Part shown: positions 49,936 through 62,739 of the stretch, one piece after another
Position numbering within the stretch: the stretch's first letter is position 1
Layout of the letters: every line of letters starts with the position of its first letter
NCBI GenBank assembly: GCA_019914995.1
Contig: CM034142.1
Location: 3,429,031 to 3,493,030 of the forward strand
Length of the DNA stretch: 64,000 nucleotides
Source of the DNA: Acanthochlamys bracteata
Taxonomy: Eukaryota; Streptophyta; Magnoliopsida; Pandanales; Velloziaceae
Direction of reading: 5' to 3'
The notes under the pieces: generated by a model
What the model was told of the DNA's origin: nothing
The model's database searches: none
The model's input: the letters and a program-made list of their open reading frames with translations, nothing else
Program-made: the position numbers and the translations under genes

Positions 49936-51500
49936 TTTCGGCACCGTTTATGGAACCTTCTCAACATTTTAGTAACATTTTTAGTTCCAAGTTTATGGAA
50001 CGTTGTTCATGGAACCTTCTACAACGTTTATGGCACCATATAGTGCTTTTCAATAACGTTTTAGTTCCAAGTTTTCATTTATAATCTTCTACAACATTCT
50101 ACGGAGTTTTTTTTTAAATTTGAAAAATAGAAAAAATTTTACGTCGTAATATCTTATTATTGCTTTTTATTATTTCTTCTAAGAAAAAAAATTAGAGCTT
50201 GTTTTCTCAAAATTTTCCAAAAAATCCTTTATTTCAGAAAATTCCATTTTGTAAGCAGTTCGACCCTTCAACATTAATAAGAGATTAAAAGTTGCAAAAA
50301 TATGTGAGGATTGTTTCAAACTAATATAGCTTCTTTGGCTCCTAGTTGTGTATTTTCTATAATCTGTCCCTTAACCGTATGATATTCTCTATTTCTATAA
50401 CATTTGATTTGCATGGATAAGTCTAAGGTTGGCCTTACATTAGGCAGAGATTTTGGATTTGCACTCGGAGTCATTAATGGACTTCAACACCTATAGCAAG
50501 GTATTTATTCATCATCATCAGATGTTATGTAGCAGCTGGAGTGTATAAAAACAAGAATAATTTAATCAATCATTTATTTTCTTTTGATTTTGAGTATCTT
50601 TGCTGGTTATGGTACCTGTTATTCTTAATTCGATGTTGTACAAGCAATTGTATGGAGCTCACCTATGAACTATTTTTCGGAAATTATGGATGCAAAAGCA
50701 GTCGGCCTTTTCAAAAATTGTATTGCACTTTAGGAAATTAATCACAACAACATTGAGAAAGACTTTAGTTGTCAAACTTAATGTAAACTTGCTTTTCTCT
50801 TTCTTCATATTTTAAGTTCTTGCAAACAAAACTAAGTCATATTTTTGAAAATCTTGTTCACTTAGTTTGATATTCAAACTTGCGATTGGTTACCAAAATG
50901 GGTAGAGGACTTGTTACACCAGGCAATTCATTCCAACAGCCTTGTTTTAGAAACTACTTCAAAAACTTACTTTAATGGTGGCATAGTAGCTAAAAGTTAC
51001 TTGTAATAATTTCACGTAGTAGACTAAGTACTCTCATTGCTTGTCCTTCGTCTTCCCCATCTTCTTAATTTTGCTCCCAAAATTGGAAACATAAGCTTCT
51101 TGTTGATTATGTAATTTGTTTTGTATTGCAAAATTAGGTGATGTTCAACTTCACCGAATATCTGGGCACCCTTGAATGACTCTCCTAGTTACTTTAAGAT
51201 CTTATTCTTTGGAAAGATACATGTAGTGTGCCTACTTAAAATGACGAGGGAGCCTCGAACAAGGTCATCAATAAACTATTTAAAAACTACATGAAATGGA
51301 GCAAATTCTTGCCTCCGAAAAGCAAAGAAAGTCAGTTTAGAATCTGATCAATTGTTTAGTTCACCTTTAAAATGTCGGTTATATTTAGTAATTGTTGGTG
51401 TTATTTCCAAAAGAGATCCAGCAAAGAGAAAATCAAGCAAGGTGCATTACTGGTTTCATATCATTAACATTTTTTTCCCTCATCATTTCTATATTCCATG
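49936..51500. other. AT-rich stretch with short local repeats
   Basis: Between 49,940 and 50,110, GTTTATGGMACC, GTTTTAGTTCCAAGTTT and TTCTACAAC motifs recur as small local repeats. The rest shows no gene; the frame at 50,541-50,741 has no family motif. Confidence 0.5.
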
Positions 51501-51508
51501 ACAGGTGA

Positions 51509-54500
51509 TGTAATAGCTTGATTTTAGTGAGGTAGACTAAGCCATTGTTGGAGATGGAGGCCCTAGTATGCAATGTTTTCTTTTTTATTTTCTCCTCACC
51601 TTTATTCTTCTTCTCCACCCGACAATCCCCTTCTCTGTGCCCCCTCACCGGCTGCGATTTCTCCTCTCCGCGCCATTATTTTCTTTTGTTCTTACCGCGT
51701 GCATCTCCAAGCCTTCCTTTTGCTCTCCTTGCTTTAATTTTTTTTGCGGATTGAGTTTTCTTTCACCGCCGAGCAAAACCCTAGTTTTGGCGTCGTCGAT
51801 TCACCGCGCTTCTTCGACGCCGACTTGCTAAAATCCTCTCCTCGACCCGTTATAACTTTTCCCTCACTCAATTTCGATGATGATTGTAGTGCCGCGGAAT
51901 GTTTTTGAGCGAGCTTTGGCGGGTATGTTGATTCGTCCATTTCCGCCATCGCCGTTGTTTTCGCCTTAATATTCTTCTTGTTGAGTTCGGTAGGTGCATT
52001 TGCATCTTTTAACCACATGAATGCCCCTTGGCGAAGTTCGCCAGAACCCTAATTTTCGCGCGAATTCGTGAGCCGTCGAGACATACAATTGAGGTGTTTG
52101 GAATGAAAATCGACAAGTTTTGTCGTTATCATGTTACTATGCCGGTTCGGATTTGGGATTGATTATTGATTCGGGTAAGCTTTCTAAATTTGCTAGCACT
52201 AATACTAGTTAAGAATTATCGAGTTGATGATTGTGGACTTAAATATGTAATTATCGGATTTTTGAATTCAATGGTGCCTTACGTCGGTTTGGGCTATGTT
52301 TGGATATGGGACGTGTATAAGGAATGTGATTGATTTGGTTATCGAATTAAGTATAATGATATTTATCCACTTTAGGATCGAACGAATTTGTGGAACCTTT
52401 GGGTGTGGCTTGGTGATAACTTACGGAGTTAGGCGTAATCGTGCGTGAATCTTGGTGAGGTTACTTGCGGCTTCCCCTTTTAGCTTATCGTTAGGTTTTT
52501 AACGCAAGTAACATCTGTTTTGGAATCTCCGACATGACCTTGTCATTTTCAGTGCATAATTTGAGATTTGATCCTCATGTCTGTGTATGCATACTTGCAT
52601 AAGACTAAAATAGTGATAGTAATTAAAATAACATGCTAGAAATTGATCAGATTTTATAGTTGACAAGAATTCTATTGTTGTATGTTATACAACTAGAATT
52701 GTGATATATAAGTACACGAAATGCATAGAATGCTGTTACACGTAAAGTATAGCACTTAATCTGGCATGAGAATTATGCACTATATTTTGGACATTTATAA
52801 GTTATGACCTATGCTAAATATAACTATAGATTTTGGGCCTAGCATATTAGCATGCTTAGAACTGGCATATATGTAATAATCATGACGTAATACACTTACT
52901 TGGGACTACTAAATGGTTTAGCATGTCTAGCAAGTGCATGTAAGAAGTAAATCGCATGCACTATTATATATGCCATGTGGGCTCCTGCATTGGATGCATA
53001 ATTCAGTGGTAAAGCATACTTTTCGAAAATGGCAATTATTGTAACATGATGCATAGTAGTTTTAGATATATGGGAGCGACTTCTACCTATTATTTGCACA
53101 TGAATTTCAAGCATAGAGCATGTGATATTTGTATTCCTACATGTGCATGGATATCGGTTGTGATTGAAATCTATTAGAGGCTTTCAAGCCTGACTCATCA
53201 TGTGAAAATGCATATGCATATGACCTATGACTAATGCCTGTAGAGGCTTTGAGCTCGATTGACCTTATGCATGGACACTGCCACAGACGAGGCGGCGTAG
53301 TCGTGGGCTGAAATCAGGACCCCAGTGGGTGTGGGGCGGACACCCACCTATGGCCATAGTATTGTTAGGCCCATGCGCGTGGGGGCGATACCACGGCCCA
53401 TTCGGTTCGATCACCCGGATGGTTACACCTCGCCGAGGCAGGAACAGCCTGGTTAGTAGGTTGAACTGGAGACTGGGTCTCGCTCTGGGTTATATGATTA
53501 TTATCCTGATTCCCTAGTCAGTGTCACGTCATGTAGATAGGTACATGTGTATACACCATGACATATACAGATGGTATAGATATACATTTGATCCTTTACT
53601 TCATCTTGATCATAAATATAGGTACATATGTAGACATAGTCATACATATAAATAATATAGGCATGTATTGACCCATTGCTCATAATTATGTATGCATGTA
53701 TTCAAACATCTTTGCTATATGAGATTCGAAAATGTAGATGCATGAGGTTTCATTGAGACTTGTGAGATATGTATATAAGAGTACTTTCTTAATCTAGAGT
53801 ATATGTATATATTGATAGCGTTATGAAAGAAGTTAGTGGTATGGTCTTACTTGATTGCTTCAACTATAGGATTACAACTCCTTGATGCATAACACACGTT
53901 ATAATTAGTATGTTCGAGTGGATAACTTATAGAGGTATAATTTCGTACTAATAAACGTATACGTGTAGATAATATAAAGATGTGGGTTTGGCATACTTAA
54001 TTATACGTATGTGAATATAAATATGTAAAGATAGAGCACTCGCATAAAATAAATCGTTGATATGAGAGAAGGGTGTATGTACTGCATATCATCGTACCCA
54101 TATCTGTCCTTACTAGAACTAGGTCGGTATGGAATGACCTAAAACTAAGTAAGGCATGCTCTGATCTATCGATGCATTTGTGGCATACAGAGGAGCAGAA
54201 AGATAAAATTAGGTAATGCATTAGAAGCTCTAAATGGTGCATCCCTGATTTATTACCTCACTGAGACTGGGCTCAGCCTTTTCTTTCTTTTGCCTCCCCC
54301 AGTTATTAGAGGACTGAGCTGGAGTTTAATGGATTCTCGCTACCGTGAATCGGAGCGGCGCTATAAGGATACGTTTTCGTATTTCATAATTTATTTAGTT
54401 GGCTCTGTAACACTCGAGGGACTGTTTCGTTCTTATTATTTGTTTGTAATTTATTGGCTTGATAGCCAGTTATTTATTTATTTATTTTCTCTTTTGTTGA

Positions 54501-54778
54501 GATGTATTATCGCAGGTAGCGGTTGTATAAGTTGTTAAATCATTCTTGTGTTTTATTGTTCGTGTTGTTGTTACGAGTTTGTGACACTTGTTGTGATTTA
54601 ATTGTTAGGTTCCTCACCTTGAATTTTAGGAGAAATTCTGTCAAAATTTTCTAAAAATTTGGATTTTTACGTTTTGAGTCGATTTTGTGTTAGGCTTACT
54701 AGGCTGGACCAAGCTTGAGTTTTACTTAGGTTTGGTTTAGTCCAGTGCCGGTCATGACTCACAGGTTGGGTCTTGACA
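51509..54778 (-). mobile_element. Solo LTR, same family as 3,085-5,721, opposite strand
   Basis: It is flanked by GGTGA at 51,504-51,508 and 54,779-54,783. On the minus strand it starts TGTCAAGACC and ends ATCAAGCTATTACA, so TG...CA ends are intact. The GC-rich block at 53,280-53,500 matches 4,060-4,260 of the first copy (CCTCGGCGAGG, GGGCCGTG, CCATAGGTGGGTG). At 3,270 bp it is longer than the first copy. No internal retrotransposon domain is present. Short frames at 51,545-52,018 and 54,290-54,538 lie within it and are not genes. Ty3/gypsy membership is inferred from the ends and length. Confidence 0.85.
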
Positions 54779-54783
54779 GGTGA

Positions 54784-55690
54784 TTTGTCATACGATATCA
54801 ACATTAAGATCACATAAAACATTGCTAACATGTGAAGATTGTTTTCACCTTATATGGCTCGTTTGAATCTTCTTTCTCTCCTTTATCCTTATTCTCTCTG
54901 TTCGCTGTAGGGTAATAATTGTTTCATGTAACATTTGGTGTACATAGGTATTGAGATGAGGTGTTTAGGTTAGGTTTGCTTTTGATCTTTGCTGAGATGT
55001 ATGCATTAAGATGTAGTGTAATGCGTCAACTTCCAACTTAGATAGGAGATAATTGATAAGAAATTGCTATTTTGCTTATGTTCTTATGTTTCATTCTTAC
55101 TCTTGCTGTCAGGGTTGAAATAGTGTTTGCATTGAAAGTGCTTTGCCTTGAAGCTGCTTCTTAAAACCTCTATAAGTTCTCTCTAGTTGCCCAGTTATCT
55201 CACTTGTAACTTACCAGAAAAAGAGGAGACTTAGTGTTGTGAAGTTTGCCTTTTTGGAGTATTTCTTCAAGGAATCCATTCACATTCCTTAGGATATACC
55301 TTTTTCTAGTTTTGCAGGGTAATGTAAATGAAATTAAAGGATCAACTCATATATGATTTTCTATATACATGTATGGATCCTAGGAGATCTATTTTTCCGG
55401 GTTGTCCTTTATGATTCTTTTTTTTCTTTGTTCACCCTTGTTTGATTACATATTTTGTGTTTTCTTGGAGGATCGGATACCTCACATCAAGAAACTTGTT
55501 GGAATAGGATGTGAGTCTATTCAAATTTCAGTATTGTCTATAGGTGAAAGACTTGTGGTTCGGGATTTCTCACACAAGTTGTATATTATGTTGGAACTAC
55601 CTAAGATATAGGAGGGCTTCTCTACCTTTAAATTCTTTTGTAGTTGAACATGTCTAGTTTTGAGAAATATGAGGAATTTGTAAACAGCTA
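54784..55690. other. No recognisable feature
   Basis: T-rich on the + strand. The frame at 55,402-55,611 has no family motif. Nothing repeated elsewhere was noticed. Confidence 0.4.
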
Positions 55691-57260
55691 AAACTGCCTG
55701 GTTCGTATTGTTGAGACCACAAAATAACGTCATGAATAAAGCATTCACTAATGCAACTACTTGCATTACAAAAAACAAAAGAAGGCATATTAAAAGTTCC
55801 ATTCACTTTATTTCAGTGAACCTTTATTATATAGTGCATATCCACTAGATTTTGCAGTAAAGGTAACATATGATCTTCATGGTTTTTGTATTTAGTCTAT
55901 CTTGTATGATGTTATTTCGTATCCTAAATGTTATTGTTTGTCTCTTTCCAGATGGTTTGCTTCTCGTAGCTGCTGGTAGTAAATCAACCATACATTTTTC
56001 TCTTTGTTGTTATTATCAAATTTGTAGCTTTTCTGATAACTTGTAAGGAAGTGTTTCTATTCGTAGATAGAGGATGGCGAGCTTGCCAGGAAGTTTTTAC
56101 TTAGTGTGTTTTGCTTTCTCCTATCCAAATGTTAAGAAGTGAGTCCCCCGAGATTCATGTTTAGTGGTCTTCTCCTTACTAAAGTGTATTTTAATCTGTT
56201 TTCCTATCCTTCCAATCTTGTAGGTATCACTATTTTTGTTTCTAATCCTATTTCTTATTGTTGTTAGATTAAATAATGGAGTTTTCATCGAACATTTGTT
56301 TCCTAAAAGTTGTTATATAGAAGCTCGACAAGTTCTCTCTATTTTTGTTGATGTTCACTCTTAACTGGCCCGACGAAGGCAGCAATTTCTCCTCTGTTTT
56401 GCTTTTCTTGTTGCATGTTTGGTACATCTTGCCAATTTTATCGTATTTCAATTTTGTTTAGAATTTGATCTAAGTATGAAGTTCATAAGATGTTGAAGTT
56501 TTTGTGGTGATCAGTTAGAAGTAAAATGTGGTGATCATTATACCTATATGATTTTCCCTTTTTTCGAAGTATGATTTCTCACTTTCATGATCTTTTTATT
56601 ATTTTAAGACTTATTCATGTAACATATACATGCTATATCAATACTTCATATTATTGATGGAGCACCAAAAATGTCAGAAAGAAAATACTACATACTGATA
56701 AGATTGGAAAGATAGGAAGAGAGATTACAATGCACTTCAGTGAAGAGAAGCAAAACTAGCAAATGTCTTTTCTTCCACAAAATACGGATCTTGGGGGCCT
56801 CTGCCTTCTTAACATTTGTGTAGGAGATAGCAAAACATACTGAGTAAAACTTATTGACAAGCTCGCTAGCCTCTATCTACGAATAGAAACTCTTACTTGC
56901 AAGTTATCAGGAAAGCTACAATTTTGATAATAACAATAAAGAAAAAAGTGTATGGTTGATTTGCTAACGGAAGGTACAAGAAGCAAACCATATGAAAGGA
57001 GACAAACAAATTAACATTTAGGATTAGAAACAACATCATACAAGATAGAATAAAGACAAAAACCATGAAGATCATATGTTACCTTTACTACAAAATTCAT
57101 TGGATATGCACTATATAATAAAGGTTCACTAAAACAAAAGCGAAGGGAACTTTTAATGTGCCTTCATTTGTATTTTGTTTGCAAATAGTTGCACTGGATT
57201 CTTGAATACTTTGTACTTGACATTATTTTATGGTCTCAACAATATGAAAGCAGGCAGTTT
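55691..57260. repeat. Long inverted repeat (foldback), arms about 560 bp
   Basis: The left arm 55,691-56,243 pairs with the right arm 56,678-57,260 around a spacer of about 430 bases. Matching blocks include TTTCTATTCGTAGATAGAGG, ACATATGATCTTCATGGTTT and AACCTTTATTATATAGTGCA, and pairing continues almost the full arm length with small indels. A more diverged third piece of the arm lies in direct orientation at about 57,680-57,800. No terminal motif identifies it as a transposon. Confidence 0.88.
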
Positions 57261-58483
57261 CAGAAAAAGATCTTATTTTCAACTTATAAGAATCTTTTGT
57301 GGTGCTCTTTAACAAAAATAATTTAAATGTTATAATACTAGAAAGCATGTCTTATCTTGAACTTACAATATTCTTATCTCCAAAGTAGACAGAGCACATG
57401 CACGTGCGTACACACAAAATAGTGGGATAAGAATATGATCGATCAAAAACAGTATATTTGTATTTTGAAAATTTTATGTTTGAGAAATTAGCATTTGGCC
57501 TGAATAGAGGAGAAATTGCTAACTTTTCCATATAGCTAGAAGTATACAGTAACAAAACCACAGAGAGGAAGTCACAAGCTTTTATTAGGTAGCAGCTTCT
57601 AGGAAAAAGCATATTCAATGTAAACGCGATATTTAGCCTGACCACAATCGAAAGAACGACAGTAACAATAGCAATAACAATAATGAAAAGAAGAAGAAGA
57701 CAGAATACAATGTACTACTATGAAGATAAAGCAAAGCTAGATTTTCAAAATACACTGCCTTTGAACATGGATTTTCAGCACCATTGCTTCTTAACAAATG
57801 ATCTTTTGGGGATTTTTGGGGGCAAACTTTACTTTTTTTTACCTTAAAAAGTAATAAAAAATGATAATAGATATTACGATATTGAAAATTTTCTATACCT
57901 TCTAATTTTCAAAAACTATTATGTAGTATATTGTATAAGGTTTATAAAAGAAAAGTTAGAATAAAAATTTTGGAAAAACATTGCCAAACGGTACCAAAAT
58001 CATATTGATAATTAGCCTGTTGTGGATGTCACACTGCATGCCAGAAGCATGTAAATTTCTATTTATTTGATCTCACCTCTAATAACATCTGACAGCTGAA
58101 ACATACTAAATTCAACCACATATAATAAAGCTCAAGCAAAAATTGAAAAAGAATCTAAACTCACTTTGTTTGTGCAGTTTTTCACAAGTTTAAATAGAGA
58201 CAGTTAAAATTGATGCTTGCAGACTAGGCCTGTGAATAAAATTTTGTAAGTTTTGCTTCCCGTCCTTCTAAAATCACCATAGTTGTAATTTCATCCGTGA
58301 TAGCTACAAGAACTTTAACAAATTTATGCCTTTATTTAAAACAAAGTCAATTTAGGTCTGCTACTAGAAGGACCACTAAAAGAGAGAGTCTTCCTCTCAT
58401 GTAATGACCAAACTTTATATTCTCTTCTGCTTATGGAGAGATTCAAAAATCTCCAAACCACACACATGCAGGCACCTCTGGCG

Positions 58484-58530
58484 CCCAAAAAAAAAAAAAA
58501 AATAATAATAATAAATAAAAATAAAACTGA
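58484..58530. repeat. Poly(A) and AAT-type microsatellite
   Basis: A run of A is followed by AATAATAATAATAAATAAAAATAAAA. Simple repeat only. Confidence 0.9.
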
Positions 58531-58744
58531 TTCAAAAGTTCGACATACCAGCAATAGCATCTCAACATTACAAGAAGCTTCATCCTTTGGGAGTTAACAC
58601 TAAGAAATAACAATTTAAGTTATTAAACAATCAACAAGTAGGATGCCATTTTGGTTTGCCCAAAAGAGTAGAACATGGAGAAGTTAGTAAAGTATGAATG
58701 CTTAATTTATTACTTGAAATTATTAGAAGTAACTTCTACCAGGC

Positions 58745-59597
58745 CTATGAAAATCCCAAAACATACGCACTAACTATGTTTCAACTTAAAGCATTACAAT
58801 TGTTTAAATGATGAATTTACACTCGGTACTTACTAAAAGACAAAGGCAAGTACGAAATCAGCTACTACAACAACTAGCTGCCACATGGTGCTCAATAAAT
58901 TTACATTTAGTCCTTACTAACATGCGAAAGATACATCAATCTAATACGCTCCATGTTTCTCAAACAAAAAAGATTTTAGTTATTAGATATTGGCATACCA
59001 ATCCAAAAAGCATAAACCATAACTTATCCTACAAGACAAAAGCAAATACACAACTGTAGAATATATAACAAGTGAAGATGATATCGAACTAAATAATCTT
59101 CTCACATTTCATAATTTTAAAAGAAGATTGGTGATGTAATTTTTTTTCATTACGAATACCTAACTTTTTCGAAAAGGTCAAGGAAGACGGATGCTAGAAC
59201 AATATCGTGTACCAATCTAGATAACCTAACATCAAACAATGCCTACGAACTCTAACAACAGATGCAATATCGAAATTAAAATATACATACCATAGCATCG
59301 ACTGCCAGTTTATTGATATACCAAGCTCCAACTTGAACACTAAATTTGATGCATGACCTTCAAACGATCTTGTCCCATCAATAGCTATCATTATAAAGTT
59401 AAATCAAACAAAAATAATTTATTATATATTGAAATAAAAAAAGCAATAACTTAAAATGCTACACTTATTTTTTAGTACTGATTACATCAAGAACTTGTCC
59501 ATATTCCACGATTGAACTTTTATAGAAAAATTTTGATTAAAATCTACGCTTCTGACAAAAAATTGCCGCAAAAATGAGCCGCACATTCTGCTATAAC
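58745..59597 (-). repeat. 850-bp direct repeat, copy 1
   Basis: Matches 60,427-61,272 along its length. Shared blocks are ACTAAAAGACAAAGGCAAGT, CTTTTTCGAAAAGGTCAAG, CCATAGCATCGACTGCCAGT and CAAGAACTTGTCCATATTC. The minus-strand frame at 59,194-59,391 (DGTRSFEGHASNLVFKLELG) is broken by a stop in copy 2, so coding is doubtful. Confidence 0.88.
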
Positions 59598-60426
59598 AAT
59601 CTGCGGGTTCTTGCAGCACACAACTTGTCGGAATAATGAAATAATTGCTAGTAATGAAATATTTCAACCACAATACGAAAATGAAATATCTTATGTATAA
59701 CTAGTCATGACCGGCACCTTATTACATACCTTGCAGACAGCTCTCGTAAAGCATGTTTAAAGCTATGTGTATACTGTAGTATTAAAATCTACTAACTATC
59801 ATCGGAAATCAAATTAGGTAAGAAAAATAAATAAGAAGTAACCTATAGAGAAATTTCGGATTTACAAGTTAAGCAAACCCAAAATAAGCCTAATTCCTCC
59901 AAATTTAGAAACATTTACTTTGCAAACCTACTTTTTAGATCTTCCCCTTAACGAAGTACTATGTATTGGTAGAAAATTAATATGAAAAACATTGAAGTGC
60001 CAGCAATTATGAGGATAAAAAATAGAGTGATTATACATTACGCAAAAGTAACAATCAAATATTTTGAGTAACTGATATAGAAGTTCTCTAATATGCCGAC
60101 ATATAGCTTAAATAGATATATCTAGCATGCCGTGCCAAGTTTCTTAATTTGAACATAGACCATTTCATATATAAAACTTGTCACACAACTCAAATTAGAA
60201 TCTATAAAAGAATCAAATTGAGAATATAAAAGTTAATTCGAGAGTATTTGTGAAAATGTTTGCATTCCCCTTCAAACAAGCTGATTTTCAGCATAAGGCA
60301 ATCGCGTTAGAGATGTACGCATCTCCTAAACAGCCAACTCTAGCGGAGAACGGATTGCTTCCTACTTTGAAAATAATCTATTTGCACACAATGACAGTTC
60401 GCACGTGATAGAAAAAAAAACTTTTC

Positions 60427-61272
60427 TATGAAAATTCCAAAACCAACGCACTTAGCTATGTTTCAAGGTAAAGCATTAAAATTATTTAAATGATGAGTTT
60501 ACACTCGCTACTTACTAAAAGACAAAGGCAAGTACAGCATCAGCTATTACAACAACTAGCTGCTACATGGTCCTCAATAAATTTACATTTAATCCTAACT
60601 AACATGCAAAAGATACATCAATGTAATACGCTCCCCTTTTCTCAACAATAAAGATTTCAGTTATAAGATACTGGCATCCAAAGCTAAAAAGCAGAAAAAC
60701 CATAACTTACCTTGAAGACAAAAGCATTATTTGCAATCGCAGATTATATGACAAGCGAAGATGATATGGAACTAAATAATCTTCTCACCTTCCATAGCTT
60801 TTTGAAAAAGATTGGTGGTGTAATTTTTCATTAGGATTACCTAACTTTTTCGAAAAGGTCAAGCAAGACGGATGCTAGATTAATATTGTGTACCAATCTA
60901 AACAACCCAAACATCAAATAATGGCTGCGAACTGTAACAACGATGCAATATCTAAATTAAAATATACACACCATAGCATCGACTGCCAGTTTAACGATAT
61001 ACAAAGCTCCAACTTAAACACTAAATTTCATTCATGACCTCCAATCGATCTTGTCCCATCAATAGTTGTCACTATAAAGTTAAATCAAACAAACAATTTA
61101 TTATATATTGAAACAAAAAAATAATAGCTGAAAATGCTACACTCATCTTTTAATACTATTTACATCAAGAACTTGTCCATATTCTACTACTAAAATTATA
61201 TAGAAAGAATTTGATTAAAGTTTGCACTTCAGGCAAAAAATTGCCGCAAGATGAGAGCCAGCTTCTGCTACT
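60427..61272 (-). repeat. 850-bp direct repeat, copy 2
   Basis: Partner of 58,745-59,597 with a period of about 1.68 kb. The 830 bases between the copies (59,598-60,426) show no third copy and no gene. Confidence 0.88.
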
Positions 61273-61849
61273 TCCATTTCCAGCTTCTGCTAGTGCAACA
61301 CTATTGATGTGCTCAAATATGTACATAATATCCTGCACTCTTGCATAGTATATGCTTATTTTTATATAGAGAAACTAATAAAAAAGAACCTTAACTCTTT
61401 GTTTTTCTTAATTTTCAGCAATTCCGTGCAGTCTGAGAATTTTTTATGAAAAATTGACTTTTCCGTAGAGATTTTGTGAACGGCCAACTGGGATTAAAAA
61501 CCAAGACATTCAAGTTGGTCCATGAATTATTTCAGAATTTTATGGGCAAACATTTGATATATATTCACAGAAAAAGTTGAGATACGATGCAGATCCGAAA
61601 TATGTGCACAGTTTCTAAAACGAGTACACTTGACGGCCTTCCCGATTTTTAAATGATATGTTTGATATATGGTTGGAAACATAAGACATTGATCTTAATT
61701 TTAAATATTCTAATTTATTTTTCGGATGCCAAATAGACCCCAAAAACGGTGCAGACAAGACGGTTGGACAGAGAGTTCGGATTAGCTTAGACTGCACCAA
61801 CCTAATTATGGAAAGAAAAATCCTATTGTTTTAAATACCCAATTTCCGG

Positions 61850-62735
61850 ATTTCCAAAGGATGAGGGGAGATAGCAGGAAGTGGCGGCTCATCTAGGGTT
61901 TACTTCTGGGGTTCTTACTGCTGGAACGGGGAGAAAGAAGGACGGAAGCACGGAGCAAAGAAAAGAGACGGCAGTTCGCTCGACACCACTCTTTGTTCAG
62001 AGTTCTTTTGTTCTATCTCTCACGTTTCTCTTTATTTTGTTAGATCTGAAAACTATGAGCTAAATTCCTCCTTACTGGGGCTATGATGTAGCCTAACTAT
62101 GATGATTTAATTCTTAATTTTATGCTATTTGAAGTTTTATAATTATTTATTGAGTATTCATTACCGTGCTTAATGCTTTTGAGTATCTGGCCAATATTCA
62201 ATCGATTTGAGATTCCTATTGAGACAGAGATGTGATGTATGAATTAGTCTTTGTGATGAATGCCGTGAATTGCATAGGAGACAGAGATGTACTCTTATGG
62301 TTCATGCAGTTAATATAGGATGCCATAGAATTTAATGAGCTTTCTTGTATGTTAATTCACATAGAGATATAGTGAGTTATTGCATTAAAGTATTTTTGGT
62401 ATAACTTGAGAAAGTATATCAAAGGATTAGGGTTTTTCAACTGTCAATAAAGATTATAAACTTCGATAGCACGAATACAGAGTTGAACTGGATTAGTTAC
62501 GGTAAAATCAAATGCCTTAGCGCTTAAGTTATTGAAATCTTACTAGTGTCAGTTTTAGCTTGTTTTATTTTTTCTAGTTTTAGCGTTAACTCTTTTAGAT
62601 CGATTGTTCAAATAATCTTGAAATTAGTTATTTTCGGTACTTAATAAGTTAATCAATCATCGTGGGAACGATACTTTTCTCATTATTATATTACTTGTGC
62701 GACTCGTGCACTTGCGACAGCAACAACTATTAAAA
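61850..62735 (+). mobile_element. Ty3/gypsy-like LTR or 5' region fragment
   Basis: The stretch from AACTATGAGCTAAATTCCTC and GGGGCTATGATGTAGCC through TTATTTATTGAGTATTCATT to CGTGGGAACGATACTTTTCT, ATTACTTGTG and CGTGCACTTGCG resembles LTR ends common in plant Ty3/gypsy retrotransposons. The frame at 61,881-62,063 (MAAHLGFTSGVLTAGTGRKK) lies in the leader-like part and has no family motif. No gag or pol follows, and I could not fix either end or a target duplication. Confidence 0.5.
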
Positions 62736-62739
62736 TCGT

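Noticed and set aside
51545-52018. Frames that resemble a gene start with CT-rich leader
   Set aside because: Entirely inside the solo LTR bounded by GGTGA duplications; no protein motif.
58940-61010. A short VKLAVDAM peptide suggesting a chaperonin (CCT) exon
   Set aside because: Fewer than ten residues match and the rest of the frame does not fit the family.
58745-61272. LTR pair of an intact retrotransposon
   Set aside because: The copies lack TG...CA ends, and the 0.8 kb between them has no gag or pol.
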